A stretch of DNA of 64,000 bases from JAOSJL01 sp963704035 (GCA_963704035.1 CAVPGR010000004.1:124001-188000); one strand, 5' to 3'. Positions 26,546 through 38,697 are shown, counted from the first letter of the stretch. The notes: generated by a model not told the origin, from the letters alone. A program made the numbers and translations.

Positions 26546-27861
26546 TCAGGCGAGAACCACGGTGCGCGCCGCGCCGACGAGGTACAGCGAGCCCGTGATG
26601 AGGAGCTGGCCGTCCTCACTGGTCAGCGATCGCGCCACGGTCACAGCATCGGACACGTTGTCCACCGTCGTGATACGAGCGTCGTTGATCCCGAGATCGC
26701 GCGCCGCTCGAGCGAGCTCCTCAGGATCCATCGCGCGCGGGCTCGGCGGACGCGCACACACGATCCTTTCGGAACGGCGGGCGTCGAGCGCCTCGAGCAT
26801 CTCGCGTGGATCTTTCTCGCGCAGGAGTCCCACGAGCAGCGTGCGCGGCGACGAGGCGAACTCCTCCTCGATCGCGGCGAGCATGGCCTGCGCGCCCGCC
26901 ACATTGTGGGCACCGTCGAGAATGACCAGCGGACGGTGTCCCACCACCTCGAGCCGACCCGGTGACGTGATCGACGCGAACGCCGTCTCCACCACCTCGC
27001 CCGGCAACGCAGCCCCCACAAACGCTTCTACGGCTGCGAGAGCCAACGAGGCGTTCTCGGCCTGGTGGGCACCATGCAGGGGAAGGGCTATATCGGAATA
27101 GGACCTCTCGGGAGTCTGGAACGACACCAGCCGCCCGCCGTGTGCGAGGAGGTTTTCGGTCACGGAGAAGTCGACGCCGCGGCGGAGTACCCGGGAAGCG
27201 CCCCGGTCGACGAAGTGGCCGGTGAGATCGGGATCGGTCTCGCCCAGGACGAGTGTCGACCCCTCGGCCACGATTCCCGCCTTGTCAGCGGCGATCTCCT
27301 CGCGACTCGATCCGAGATACTCGACATGGTCGATGCTCACGTTCGTGACCACGGCCACGTCGCCGGTGATGACGTTGGTCGCATCCCAGGTTCCCCCCAG
27401 GCCGACCTCGACCACAGCCGCTTCCACCGCGATGTCGGCGAACCAGCTCAGCGCCGCGGCGGTGAGTATCTCGAAGAACGTGGGCCGCTCGGCGACGAAG
27501 TCCTCCACGAGCGCCACCCGACTCAAGGTGTCGGCCAGGTCGAAGTCGGAGATCGGTTCACCGTCACGCGCGAGCCGTTCGTTGACACGTTCGAGGTGGG
27601 GGCTCGTGTACGACCCGGTCGACACGTCCATTTCGGTGAGCAGCGCGGAGATCATGCGGGCGGTGGACGTCTTGCCGTTCGTACCCGTGACGTGGAGACT
27701 CGGAAACTCCAGCTGAGGACTACCGAGTAGCTCGACGACGGATCGGATCCGTTCGAGGCTGGGTGGAGGTGGAGCCACGTCGCCTCCGACGCGCTCCAGG
27801 TCGACGTGGTCGTCGAGCCACGCCCGCGCCTGATGGATGTCCATTCGTTCAACCAAGTCGT

Positions 27862-27865
<4 letters not shown>
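26546..27865 (-). CDS. folC: Folylpolyglutamate synthase / dihydrofolate synthase
   Basis: 439 residues, intact. ATP loop HVTGTNGKTSTARMISALL near residues 58-77, the Mur-ligase-like centre (VEVGLGGTWDATNVI, TNVSIDHVEYLG), and the C-terminal domain with VILDGAHNVAGAQAML. It adds glutamates to folates in the cytoplasm. The start ATG overlaps the valS stop (ATGA), so it is coupled to valS. Standard order valS-folC-ndk. Confidence 0.95.
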
Positions 27866-30525
<2,660 letters not shown>

Positions 30526-30570
30526 GTGTGGGGAGTCTCGGTCGGCAGAGCTAGAGGAAGCCGAGGATCA

Positions 30571-30593
30571 GCGGTGCAGGTATCCTGCGCCGC
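30571..30593 (-). terminator. Hairpin downstream of clpX, related to the one after rng
   Basis: GCGGTGCAGG and CCTGCGCCGC form a 10-bp stem with one G-T pair around the same 3-base TAT loop as the hairpin at 15,442. The stems differ but pairing is kept. It lies in the clpX-valS gap. Confidence 0.5.
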
Positions 30594-30615
30594 CCGAGGC
30601 GGGGCCCAGTGGCCT

Positions 30616-30630
30616 GGCGCCGAAGGCGCC
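30616..30630 (-). terminator. GGCGCC hairpin just after the clpX stop
   Basis: GGCGCC-GAA-GGCGCC, a 6-bp GC stem with 3-base loop, begins 9 bases past the clpX stop. No T-run; terminator role is tentative. Confidence 0.4.
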
Positions 30631-30638
30631 GAGAGCGA

Positions 30639-31892
30639 CTAAGCACTGCGGCGCCGTTCGCCCTCTTCGAGGGTGGGCGTCACGACGCCGCGCACAACGT
30701 CTTCGTCGACGACACAGCGGTTGACGTCACCTCGACTCGGCAGCTCGTACATGACCTCGAGCAGGACACTCTTCGAGGATCGCCCGCAGACCCCGTGCGC
30801 CCGTCCCGCGCTCGAGTGCGAGGTCGGCCACCGCCTGCGATCGCGTCCTCGGTGAACTCGAGGTCGACGTCGTCGAAGTGAAAGAACTTCTGGTACTGCT
30901 TGGCGAGCACGTTCTTCGGCTCGAGAAGGATGCGCACGAGGGCGTCGTCGTCGAGGTTGTCGACGGAGCTCATGACCGGAAGGCGCCCGACGAACTCGGG
31001 AATCAGCCCGAACTTCAGGAGGTCCTCCGGTAGTGCTTCGGTGAGCACCGCCCCTACGTCGCGGTCGTCGTTGCGTCTGAGGTCGGCGCCGAACCCGACG
31101 CCCTGGTTGCCGATACGGCTCTCGATGATCTTGTCGAGTCCGCTGAAGGCGCCACCGCAGATGAACAGGATGTTGGTGGTGTCGATCTGGATGAACTCCT
31201 GGTGAGGATGCTTGCGACCACCCTGCGGGCGGCACCGAGGCGGTGGTGCCCTCGAGGATCTTCAGCAGCGCCTGCTGCACACCCTCGCCCGACACGTCAC
31301 GGGTGATCGACGGATTCTCGGCCTTGCGGGCGATCTTGTCGATCTCGTCGATGTAGATGATCCCGGTCTCGGCCTTCTTCACGTCGTAGTCGGCCGCCTG
31401 GATCAGCTTCAGCAGGATGTTCTCGACGTCTTCGCCGACGTAGCCGGCCTCGGTGAGCGCCGTGGCGTCCGCGATCGCGAAGGGGACCTTCAACATGCGG
31501 GCCAGGGTCTGTGCCAGCAGAGTCTTGCCGCAGCCGGTGGGTCCGATGAGCAGGATGTTCGACTTCTGGAGCTCGACCTCGGGATCGCCGTAGGCACCCA
31601 CCTGCACACGCTTGTAGTGGTTGTAGACCGCCACCGAGAGGATCTTCTTGGCGGTCTCCTGCCCGATGACGTAGCCGTTCAGGTAGTCGTAGATCTCGCG
31701 GGGCTTGGGAAGCTCGTCGAAGCTGACCTCGCTGGTCTGCGACAGCTCCTCTTCGATGATCTCGTTGCAGAGGTCGATGCACTCGTCGCAGATGTAGACA
31801 CCGGGACCCGCGATGAGCTTCTTGACCTGCTTCTGGCTCTTCCCGCAAAAGGAGCACTTCAGCAGGTCGCCCCCGTCACCGAACTTCGCCAC
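30639..31892 (-). CDS. clpX: ATP-dependent Clp protease ATP-binding subunit ClpX (frame broken three times)
   Basis: An AAA+ unfoldase for ClpP. The N-terminal zinc-binding domain is intact (KCSFCGKSQKQV, YICDECIDLCNE), as are Walker A GPTGCGKTLLAQTLARML near residue 118 and Walker B GIIYIDEIDKIARKAE. The rest is spread over three frames: LTEALPEDLLKFGLIPEFVG, RLPVMSSVDNLDDDALVRIL, then LALERGTGARGLRAILEE, then LLEVMYELPSRGDVNRCVVD. Breaks are near 31,226-31,231, 30,833-30,836 and 30,768; deleting one base at each gives a continuous protein of about 416 residues. Three breaks in one important gene point to sequence error. The start is GTG at 31892. Confidence 0.92.
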   Translation of the reverse strand: MAKFGDGGDLLKCSFCGKSQKQVKKLIAGPGVYICDECIDLCNEIIEEELSQTSEVSFDELPKPREIYDYLNGYVIGQETAKKILSVAVYNHYKRVQVGAYGDPEVELQKSNILLIGPTGCGKTLLAQTLARMLKVPFAIADATALTEAGYVGEDVENILLKLIQAADYDVKKAETGIIYIDEIDKIARKAENPSITRDVSGEGVQQALLKILEGTTASVPPAGWSQASSPGVHPDRHHQHPVHLRWRLQRTRQDHREPYRQPGRRVRRRPQTQRRPRRRGGAHRSTTGGPPEVRADSRVRRAPSGHELRRQPRRRRPRAHPSRAEERARQAVPEVLSLRRRRPRVHRGRDRRRWPTSHSSAGRAHGVCGRSSKSVLLEVMYELPSRGDVNRCVVDEDVVRGVVTPTLEEGERRRSA

Positions 31893-31907
31893 GGTGCTCT
31901 CCTCGCC

Positions 31908-31941
31908 GTGTTGTCGGAAGTGTTGTCGGAAGTGTCGTCGG
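31908..31941. repeat. 12-bp tandem repeat, nearly 3 copies, between clpP and clpX
   Basis: GTGTTGTCGGAA occurs twice, then a partial copy with one change. It fills the 75-bp clpP-clpX gap, ending 16 bases before the clpX start. Confidence 0.85.
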
Positions 31942-31967
31942 TCTCGTCGTTCGTCTCGTGCGTGCGC

Positions 31968-32598
31968 TCAGTCCGCTGCCGAGGCGACGGCTGTGAGTTC
32001 GCGCGCTGTGATCACTTCGTCAATGATGCCGTATTCCTTGGCCTCTTCCGCGCTCATGATGAAGTCGCGGTCGGTGTCCTTCTTGATCCGCTCGATGGAC
32101 TGGCCCGTGTGGCCCGCCAGGAGCTTGTCGAGGAGCTGGCGCATCCGGATCATTTCCTTGGCCTGGATCTCGATGTCGGCGACCTGACCCTGGGTCCCGC
32201 CGTGGGGCTGGTGGATGAGGATCCGTGCGTGCGGGCAGGCAGAATCGCTTGCCGTTCGCGCCGGCGGCGAGGAGCACGGCGGCGGCCGACGCGGCCTGGC
32301 CGACACAGATCGTCTGCACCTTGGGCTTGATGTACTGCATCGTGTCGTAGATCGCGAACAGGCCCGTGATCTCGCCACCGGGCGAGTTGACGTAGATCGA
32401 GATGTCCTTGTCGGGGTCTTCGCTCTCGAGATGGAGCAGCTGGGCGATGATGAGGTTCGCCACGGCGTCGTCGATGGGCGTGCCGAGGAAGATGATCCGC
32501 TCCTTGAGCAGGCGGGAGTAGATGTCGAAAGCCCGCTCCCCGCGGTTCGTCTGCTCGATGACCGTCGGGACGAGATAGTTGCGGATCGGCTCGCTCAC
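31968..32598 (-). CDS. clpP: ATP-dependent Clp protease proteolytic subunit (frame broken once)
   Basis: A serine peptidase forming the ClpP barrel. The first frame has SIYVNSPGGEITGLFAIYD and the catalytic Ser in VGQAASAAAVLLAAGANG (about residue 104). The second frame has the catalytic His in ILIHQPHGGTQGQVADIEIQ and the Asp region IKKDTDRDFIMSAEEAKEYG. The break is near 32,232-32,235, in a CCC run; one C fewer gives KRFCLPHARILIHQP. The corrected length is 209. The GTG start overlaps the tig stop (GTGA). Only one clpP copy lies here; many actinobacteria carry two in tandem. Confidence 0.93.
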
Positions 32599-34011
32599 TC
32601 TGGGGTGTCCTCCGTGTCTTCTGGTGTCGGTGCTGTCGGTGCTGTCGGTGCTGTCGGTGCTGTCGGTGCTGTCGGGTCTTCGGGTGGTTCCTCGTCGGGG
32701 AGGGTGAGGTCGAGCGGGTTCCCGTCGGGGTCGACGACCTGTGCGTTGTCGACGAGGAACTGCAGGGCCTTGCCCCGTGCCACCTCAGAGGCTACCGCCC
32801 CCAACACCCCTCGCCGGTCCAGATCTTTGCGCAGAGCCTCTGGCTTCTCGTCCATCTGGCCCGCCAGCTTCTCGATCTCGGTGTCGATCTCTTCCTCGGT
32901 CGCCTCGATCTCCTCCTGGGAAACGACCGCCCGCAGCGCCAGATCCGCCAACACCGCCGCGCGCCGATCCCTCACGGGCACCGGCGAGGAACTCCTGCGG
33001 ATCCTGACCGGTGGCCTGGAGGTACTGCTCGAGTGACACGCCCTGGGGCTCGAGGCGATGCGCCAGGTCGTGGACCCGACGTTGCATCTCTTCGTCCACG
33101 AGGGCTTCGGGCGGGTCGATACTCACGAGACCCGCCACCTCTTCGAGAACCTTGTCGCGCAGCGTCATCTGTGCCTGGAGAACCGCGTAGACGCCGAGGC
33201 GCTTTCGCACGTCGGCGCGCAGTTCCTCGATCGTGTCGAACTCGCTCGCCTCGGAGGCGAACTCGTCGTCGGCGTCGGGCAGGTCTTTGCGCTTCGTCTC
33301 CTTCACGAGCACGCGGAACGAGGCGTTCGCTCCGGCGTGGTCGGCGGCTCCCTCGGGGAGCGTGGCGGTGAACTCGAGGATCGCTCCGGGCTTCTCGCCG
33401 CGCAGCTGGCCGTCGAGCTCCGGCACGACCCTTTCGGAGCCCACTTCGTAGAGGAAGTCGGTGGCCGTGAGCCCGTCGAGCGTCTCGCCGGCGACGGTGC
33501 CCGTCACGTCGATGCTGGCGAAGTCGCCGTCGATCAGGGGGGCTGTCGAGTCCTCGAGATCGGCAAACCGGTCGCGGAGCTGGTCGATCTGGGTTTCGAC
33601 TGCGTCGTCGTCGGCCTCGGGGGCCTCGATCTCGACGATCAGGCCCTTGTAGCCGTCGAGCGTCACGGTGGGACGGATCTCGACGACCGCGTCGAACTCG
33701 ACGTCACCGTCCTCTTCGCCCGCCGTGATCTCGATCTCGGGCGACGCGATCACGTCGATGTCCTCGGAACCGACCGCATCCGCGTAGTACCCGGGGATCG
33801 CGTCGCGAAGAGCCTGCTCACGTGCGGCACCCGGGCCGAACTGGGCTTCGAGGATCTTCCGTGGCGCCTTGCCGGGACGGAACCCCGGGATCTTCACCTC
33901 TTGCGCCAGTTTGCGGAAGGCGGCGTCGACGGCCTTCTCGAACTCACCGGCCGGAACAGCGACGTGGAGCTTGACCTTGTTCTGTTCGACGGACTCGACG
34001 GAGGTGTGCAT
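32595..34011 (-). CDS. tig: Trigger factor (frame broken once)
   Basis: The ribosome-bound chaperone with peptidyl-prolyl isomerase activity. The N-terminal ribosome-binding signature is FRKLAQEVKIPGFRPGKAPR (residues about 31-50). The PPIase domain (DGDFASIDVTGTVAGETLDG, RGEKPGAILEFTATLPEGA) and the C-terminal helical domain follow. The frame breaks near 32,980-32,985; with one base removed it continues as VRDRRAAVLADLALRAVVSQ. The tail ends in five Pro-Thr-Ala repeats and an acidic end. Corrected length about 471. It heads the tig-clpP-clpX block. Confidence 0.93.
32629..32673. repeat. 9-bp tandem repeat, 5 copies (tig C-terminal tail)
   Basis: GGTGCTGTC five times without a gap, encoding Thr-Ala-Pro repeats in the tig sense. 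Confidence 0.92.
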
Positions 34012-34039
34012 CAGAACGCCCGAGTGTACCGGTGCCCTC

Positions 34040-34045
34040 TAGGAT
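34040..34045 (+). promoter_or_regulatory. Possible -10 element of tRNA-Pro
   Basis: TAGGAT, ending 9 bases before the tRNA start; similar in form and position to the TATCGT before tRNA-Ala. No clear -35. Confidence 0.3.
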
Positions 34046-34054
34046 TGACGGGAC

Positions 34055-34128
34055 CGGGGAGTGGCGCAGCTTGGCAGCGCGCCTGCTTTGGGAGCAGGAG
34101 GTCGGGGGTTCAAATCCCCCCTCCCCGA
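34055..34128 (+). tRNA. tRNA-Pro (anticodon TGG)
   Basis: The acceptor CGGGGAG pairs with CTCCCCG. The anticodon stem CCTGC/GCAGG encloses TTTGGGA, giving TGG (reads CCA). The T arm is GGGGG-TTCAAAT-CCCCC. Discriminator A; no encoded CCA. Confidence 0.95.
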
Positions 34129-34146
34129 CTCGACGTCCCGGACCGG

Positions 34147-34152
34147 TACCGT
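34147..34152 (+). promoter_or_regulatory. Possible -10 element of tRNA-Gly
   Basis: TACCGT, ending 11 bases before the tRNA start. No clear -35. Confidence 0.28.
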
Positions 34153-34163
34153 GGACCTCCCAC

Positions 34164-34237
34164 GCGGGTGTAGCTCAATGGCAGAGCCTCAGCCTTCCAA
34201 GCTGATGACGCGGGTTCGATCCCCGTCACCCGCTCCA
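34164..34237 (+). tRNA. tRNA-Gly (anticodon TCC)
   Basis: The acceptor GCGGGTG pairs with CACCCGC. The anticodon stem TCAGC/GCTGA encloses CTTCCAA, giving TCC (reads GGA). The T-loop is TTCGATC. Discriminator T, and CCA is encoded. Confidence 0.95.
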
Positions 34238-34339
34238 GCATCCTGTGCCGCGCCAAGGTGGTGTCCCCTCACGTCGTGGGCTCGAACCGGGGCGCGCCAT
34301 GTCGCCCGGTACACTGCTCGGGCGCCCTGGATGGCACGA

Positions 34340-34412
34340 GCGCCCGTAGCTCAGGGGACAGAGCGTCGGACTTCTAATCCGATGGTCGGGGGTTCGAATC
34401 CTCCCGGGCGCG
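34340..34412 (+). tRNA. tRNA-Arg (anticodon TCT)
   Basis: The acceptor GCGCCCG pairs with CGGGCGC. The anticodon stem TCGGA/TCCGA encloses CTTCTAA, giving TCT (reads AGA). The T-loop is TTCGAAT. Discriminator G; no encoded CCA. The 102 bp before it hold no gene. Confidence 0.95.
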
Positions 34413-34421
34413 CCCGTTCAT

Positions 34422-34496
34422 GGTGGCCGTAGCTCAGCTGGTGAGAGCGCCTGGTTGTGGTCCAGGAGGTCGGGGGTTCGAATCCCCTCGGTCACC
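34422..34496 (+). tRNA. tRNA-His (anticodon GTG)
   Basis: The acceptor GTGGCCG pairs with CGGTCAC, with the extra 5' G (position -1) opposite discriminator C that marks tRNA-His. The anticodon stem CCTGG/CCAGG encloses TTGTGGT, giving GTG. It starts only 9 bases after tRNA-Arg, so the two are probably one transcript. Confidence 0.95.
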
Positions 34497-34521
34497 CCAA
34501 ACGGTGTCGGCTCCGGTCGAT

Positions 34522-34557
34522 GCCTCGGTTACAGCCTCGGTTACAGCCTCGGTTACT
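34522..34557. repeat. 12-bp tandem repeat, 3 copies, repeating the stop codon of the epimerase gene
   Basis: GCCTCGGTTAC(A/A/T) three times. On the minus strand, read in the epimerase frame, TAA occurs three times at 12-base spacing (TAA-CCG-AGG-CTG-TAA...). Confidence 0.9.
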
Positions 34558-35497
34558 CGGTCTTGGCGGGACGGTCCAACACCGACCGCAGGGCCGGTTC
34601 CAGTTCGGCATGCTCGAACGTGAACCCGTCGGCGGCCAGGCGTTCCGGGCGCACCCTCTGGCTCGCGAGCAGCGTGGCGTCCACCATCTCCGACGTCAGC
34701 ACGATCCGCAGCGGCCAGAGCGGGGTCGGCAGGAACGTGGGTCGGTGCAAGACGTCCCCGAGTGTGGTGGCGAAGTCGCGTTGGCGGACCGGGGCCGGTG
34801 ACGTGGCATTCACGGGACCCGAGACCTCCGAGGCGGTGAGCAGGTGTTCGATGGCGGCCACCTCGTCGTGCAGGGAGATCCACGAGAGCCACTGATCACC
34901 CGGGCCGACCCGACCGCCCAGCCCCAGCTTGAACGGAAGCAGCTGGCGGGCCAGCACACCGCCATCACCGTCCATCACGAGGCCCGTACGCAGGTGAACC
35001 ACCCGGATCCCGGATTCCTCGGCCTCCTGGGTCGATTCCTCCCATCGCTCACAGAGCGCGGCGAGGAAGTCGTCTGATCGAGTGACCGAGGTCTCGGTGA
35101 GCTCCTCGTCGCCCCGGTGCGCGCCGTAGACGCCGATCGCAGACCCGGAGATCAGGACCGAAGGAGGCCGGTCGAGCGAGGCCAGCGCGCTGCTCAGCAG
35201 CCGCGTGCTCTCGGTGCGGCTGCGCAAGAGCCGCGACTTTCGTTTCGGCGACCACCGGCCCTCGCCGATGCCGGCGCCCGCGAGGTGAACCACCGCATCG
35301 ACGCCCTCGAGACCGGCCGTGTCGATCGTCCCCTCCGCAACATCCCACGGAAGACGATCATCATCCGCGGACAGCGCCGTGTCGGGACGGGTCATCCGGA
35401 TGACCCGGTGACCCTTGTCGCGCAGTGAGCCGACCAGGGCGGATCCGATCAGGCCTGTGGAACCGCTCACAGCCACCGTCAGAACCTGTGGGTCCAT
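34553..35497 (-). CDS. SDR39U1-type (TIGR01777) epimerase
   Basis: 314 residues, intact. An NAD(P)-binding Rossmann start VAVSGSTGLIGSALVGSL (GxxGxxG), a VVHLAGAGIGEGRW loop, the active-region SGSAIGVYG, then the C-terminal DUF1731-type end (FLPTPLWPLRIVLTSEMVDA, SQRVRPERLAADGFTFEHAE). These proteins are often annotated as sugar-nucleotide epimerases; the substrate is unknown. The ATG at 35497 was chosen; the frame is open far upstream but that part is antisense to trkA. It converges on tRNA-His and is divergent from trkA. Confidence 0.9.
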   Translation of the reverse strand: MDPQVLTVAVSGSTGLIGSALVGSLRDKGHRVIRMTRPDTALSADDDRLPWDVAEGTIDTAGLEGVDAVVHLAGAGIGEGRWSPKRKSRLLRSRTESTRLLSSALASLDRPPSVLISGSAIGVYGAHRGDEELTETSVTRSDDFLAALCERWEESTQEAEESGIRVVHLRTGLVMDGDGGVLARQLLPFKLGLGGRVGPGDQWLSWISLHDEVAAIEHLLTASEVSGPVNATSPAPVRQRDFATTLGDVLHRPTFLPTPLWPLRIVLTSEMVDATLLASQRVRPERLAADGFTFEHAELEPALRSVLDRPAKTE

Positions 35498-35701
35498 GGG
35501 CGAGATCTCTCCGAGCTTCTCAGGGGCGGTTCTCGTGTGAAGCGGTGCCCGTCCACGGTAGGTGTCGCGCTGCACCGTCGGACAAGTCGGACCAGCGGCC
35601 GCTTCTTTCAGCGGCCCTATCCGGTGGCGTGAGCGGGCGAGGCGCTCAGTTCGCACCGCCCAGTTCACGCCGCGGCGTCCACGGTGCGACAAGATGGGCC
35701 G

Positions 35702-37048
35702 GTGCACATCGTTGTGATCGGGGCCGGCGAAGTCGGGTCCTTCCTCGCGGAACGCCTCAGCCGCGAGGGCCACGACGTCGCCATGGTCGAGCGGGACCCC
35801 GAGCGCCTCGAGGCCTTGACCCGCCGAGTGGACGTTCTCGGCGTGCGAGGCGGCGGCGCGAGCCCGGCCGCCCTTCGGGACGCCCGCGTGGACCGGTCCG
35901 CGCTCACCGTGGCCGTCACCGATGTCGACGAGACGAACATGCTCGCCTGCAAGCTCGCGAGACAGCTCGGCACCAAGGCGGCGATGGCGCGCATCGAGAG
36001 CCCCGAGCTTCGTGCGGCGACGAGCAGCCAGATTCGCCACGACATGGGTATCGACCTGGTGATCGATCCCGACGCCGAAACGGCCGAACAGATCCTCGAG
36101 CTTCTGGAGTTCCCGGGCACCGCCGAAGTCGCCAAGATGGCTGGGGGCGATCTCGTCGTCATCGGCGCCCGGATCCCCGCCCATGCTCCGTTCGTGGGCC
36201 ACACGCTGGCCGAGATCGCCGCCGAGCACGAGCCGAACTGGGACTTCCTCTTCGGTGCCATCATCCGCGGCGACCAGACGATCATTCCCCGCGGGAACCA
36301 CCGGATCGAGGTGGACGACTTCATCCGCATCGTGTGCAAGACCAAGGCGCGCCGCGAGATCCTCAGTCAACTCGGGCTCGGTATGTCGGCGCCGAAGCGG
36401 GTGCTCGTCCTCGGGGGTGGCCGAATCGGCTCTGCGGTCGCCGAACACCTCAGCCGACGCCGGGCGCAGGTCGTCGTCATCGATCGCGACCCCGAGCGCG
36501 TCGAACAACTGGGCCGTACGCTCGACAAGGCGATCGTCGTCCAAGGAGAGATCACCGACGATGAGCTTCTCCACCAAGAGGGTGTTGCCGCCGCCGACGC
36601 TGTGATCGCACTGACGGGCGAGGACGACGCCAACGTGCTGGCCTGCATCTACGCGAAGTCGGCCGGCACGCGCGAGACGATCGCGGTGGCCCACCGCCTC
36701 GAGTTGCTGCCACTACTCCGCGAGGTCGGCATCGACGTCGCCCTGTCGCCACGAACGGCAAGCGCCAACGCCGTCCTGCGTTTCGTTCGCGGGGGCGTCG
36801 CGGCCGTTTCCACGGTGCTCGAGGGTGAGGCGGAGGTCATCGAACTGGAGGTGATGCCCGACAGTGCCGCCGACGGCGCCCTCATCGCCGAACTTCGGCT
36901 GCCCAAGGAGGGCGTCGTGTTGGGCGGTGTCGTGCGCGACGGCAAGGGCCAGATCGCCCGAGGGCGCACCACGCTGCGATCCCGGGATCACGTGATCATC
37001 TTCGGTATGCCCCACGCCCTCGAAGAGATCAAGCCGATCTTCGGCTGA
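35702..37048 (+). CDS. trkA: Trk potassium-uptake regulatory subunit TrkA
   Basis: 448 residues. It has two RCK units, each with a Rossmann motif: HIVVIGAGEVGSFLAERL (residues 2-19) and RVLVLGGGRIGSAVAEHL (about 235-252), each followed by a TrkA_C part (LVVIGARIPAHAPFVGHTLA; EVMPDSAADGALIAELRLP). It binds NAD(H) and gates the TrkH channel on the inner face of the membrane. The GTG at 35702 was chosen because it starts directly at the Rossmann strand. trkH follows 28 bp downstream in the same direction, so the two form one operon. Confidence 0.95.
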   Translation: MHIVVIGAGEVGSFLAERLSREGHDVAMVERDPERLEALTRRVDVLGVRGGGASPAALRDARVDRSALTVAVTDVDETNMLACKLARQLGTKAAMARIESPELRAATSSQIRHDMGIDLVIDPDAETAEQILELLEFPGTAEVAKMAGGDLVVIGARIPAHAPFVGHTLAEIAAEHEPNWDFLFGAIIRGDQTIIPRGNHRIEVDDFIRIVCKTKARREILSQLGLGMSAPKRVLVLGGGRIGSAVAEHLSRRRAQVVVIDRDPERVEQLGRTLDKAIVVQGEITDDELLHQEGVAAADAVIALTGEDDANVLACIYAKSAGTRETIAVAHRLELLPLLREVGIDVALSPRTASANAVLRFVRGGVAAVSTVLEGEAEVIELEVMPDSAADGALIAELRLPKEGVVLGGVVRDGKGQIARGRTTLRSRDHVIIFGMPHALEEIKPIFG

Positions 37049-37076
37049 CCCCCGTGGCTCAGAGGGCACCGCACTG

Positions 37077-38567
37077 ATGTTCCGTCGTCGCGAGTCCGTG
37101 GTGATCCATGTCGCGGGGCTGGCGGTCGCCATCGGGGGGCTCGGAATGCTCGCCGCCGCCATCGTCGAGACGATCGACGGAGGGACCGAAACGGTGGAGC
37201 TCTACGCGTGCGCCGCAGGGTCGGGGGCGGTCGGCTTCGTGATGAACCGGTGGTCGCTCCTTCCCCCGCGGATCGACACGCGCAGCGTCTTCTCCGCGGT
37301 GACAGCCGCCTGGGTGGCGCTCGCCGTCGCCTCGAGCATCCTCTATCTCGTCACCGGCACCTTCTCCTCGTTCGCCGACGGGATGTTCGAGTCGATCTCG
37401 GGGTTCACGACCACAGGCGCCAGCGTTCTCGACCCCATCGAGGGAACACCGGCAGGTGTGCTGTTCTGGCGTTCAACGACGCAGTGGCTGGGCGGCATGG
37501 GCGTCATCGTGCTCGTGGTGGCCGTGCTGCCCCTTCTCGGCGTCGGCGGCATGGAGCTCCTGGCCGCCGAGGCACCCGGACCGTCCGACGAACGCCTCAC
37601 ACCCCGGGTGCGCTACACCGCACAACGTCTGTGGGCGGTCTACGTGGGCTTCACCGTCGCCATCGTCATCGCCTATCTCGCGGGCGGCATGAGCGTCTTC
37701 GACGCCGTCAACCACTCCTTCACGACGATCTCGACGGGCGGCTTTTCGACGCACGACGCGTCCTTCGCCCACTTCGACTCCGCCTATCTCGAGTGGGCCG
37801 CTGTCGTCAGCATGTTCGCTGCAGGGGCCAGCTTCACCATGTACTGGCGGGCGCTGCGTGGAAAACCCTTCGTGCTGTTCCGCTCGCCCGAAGCACGCGT
37901 GTACCTGTTGTTGGTGCTGGCGGTGACCGGCGTCGCGTTGGTCGCCAACCGGTCGGAACTCGGGATGGGCCACGATGCGATCCGCGACTCCCTCTTCACC
38001 GTCGTCTCCATTGCCAGCACCACGGGCTACGTGATCGTCGACTTCACCCGGTGGGCCGTCTCCCCCCAGGTGCTGCTCCTCGTGCTGATGGGAATCGGCG
38101 CCATGGCCGGCTCGACGGCCGGAGGTTTCAAGGTCGTGCGGACAATGGCCATCGGCGGCTACGCGCGGCGTGAGCTGCTGCGCGCCCTGCATCCCCGGAT
38201 GGTTCGACCCGTACGGGTGGGTCGGAATGCGCTGGATGAACGGATCGTCAGCCGGATCATGGGATTCCTCGTGCTGTTCCTGGGCATCATCCTGATCGGC
38301 ACGGTGGTGATGGCTGCATTCGGTGAGGACATCGTGACCTCCCTGTCGGCGACCACGAGCGCTATCGGAAACGTCGGCCCGGCGCTCGGAACTCTCGGAG
38401 CGGGGAACTTCTCAGGAGTCGACCTCGGCACCGAGATCACCGCCACGGTCGTCATGCTGCTCGGTCGTCTCGAGATCTTCCCGGTGCTCCTCGCATTCGC
38501 CGCGCTGCCTCGCTGGTGGGCACACCGGGACCACGCGCGCCGGGCGGAGCGTGCACTTCGACACTGA
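37077..38567 (+). CDS. trkH: Trk potassium-uptake membrane subunit TrkH
   Basis: 496 residues, strongly hydrophobic. Selectivity-filter-like segments include SISGFTTTGASVLDPIE, FTTISTGGFSTHDASF, STTGYVIVDFTRW and TSAIGNVGPALGTLGAG. The motif WRSTTQWLGGMGVIVLVVAV is typical of TrkH. It forms the K+ path and works with TrkA encoded upstream. An RG-rich loop near residue 380 probably faces the cytoplasm. Confidence 0.95.
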   Translation: MFRRRESVVIHVAGLAVAIGGLGMLAAAIVETIDGGTETVELYACAAGSGAVGFVMNRWSLLPPRIDTRSVFSAVTAAWVALAVASSILYLVTGTFSSFADGMFESISGFTTTGASVLDPIEGTPAGVLFWRSTTQWLGGMGVIVLVVAVLPLLGVGGMELLAAEAPGPSDERLTPRVRYTAQRLWAVYVGFTVAIVIAYLAGGMSVFDAVNHSFTTISTGGFSTHDASFAHFDSAYLEWAAVVSMFAAGASFTMYWRALRGKPFVLFRSPEARVYLLLVLAVTGVALVANRSELGMGHDAIRDSLFTVVSIASTTGYVIVDFTRWAVSPQVLLLVLMGIGAMAGSTAGGFKVVRTMAIGGYARRELLRALHPRMVRPVRVGRNALDERIVSRIMGFLVLFLGIILIGTVVMAAFGEDIVTSLSATTSAIGNVGPALGTLGAGNFSGVDLGTEITATVVMLLGRLEIFPVLLAFAALPRWWAHRDHARRAERALRH

Positions 38568-38620
38568 GCACGCACAGGACGCCGACTAGCATCTCGGCAC
38601 GGCGCTTGAGCGCTGTACGA

Positions 38621-38697
38621 GCGCCCCTAGCTCAACTGGATAGAGCGACGGACTCTTAATCCGCAGGTTCGGGGTTCGAGTCCCCGGGGGCGTACCA
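38621..38697 (+). tRNA. tRNA-Lys (anticodon CTT)
   Basis: The acceptor GCGCCCC pairs with GGGGCGT (first pair G-T). The anticodon stem encloses CTCTTAA, giving CTT (reads AAG). The T arm is CGGGG-TTCGAGT-CCCCG. Discriminator A and encoded CCA. It lies between trkH and typA. Confidence 0.95.

Noticed and set aside
30639..31892. Programmed frameshifting in clpX
   Set aside because: Three shifts without a slippery site or shared motif, and similar breaks in many genes, fit sequence error better.
34238..34339. A further tRNA or small RNA between tRNA-Gly and tRNA-Arg
   Set aside because: No cloverleaf could be drawn; only a possible -10 box is present.
34055..34496. An integration site in the tRNA cluster
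   Set aside because: No integrase, no duplicated tRNA 3' end and no foreign genes follow the cluster.
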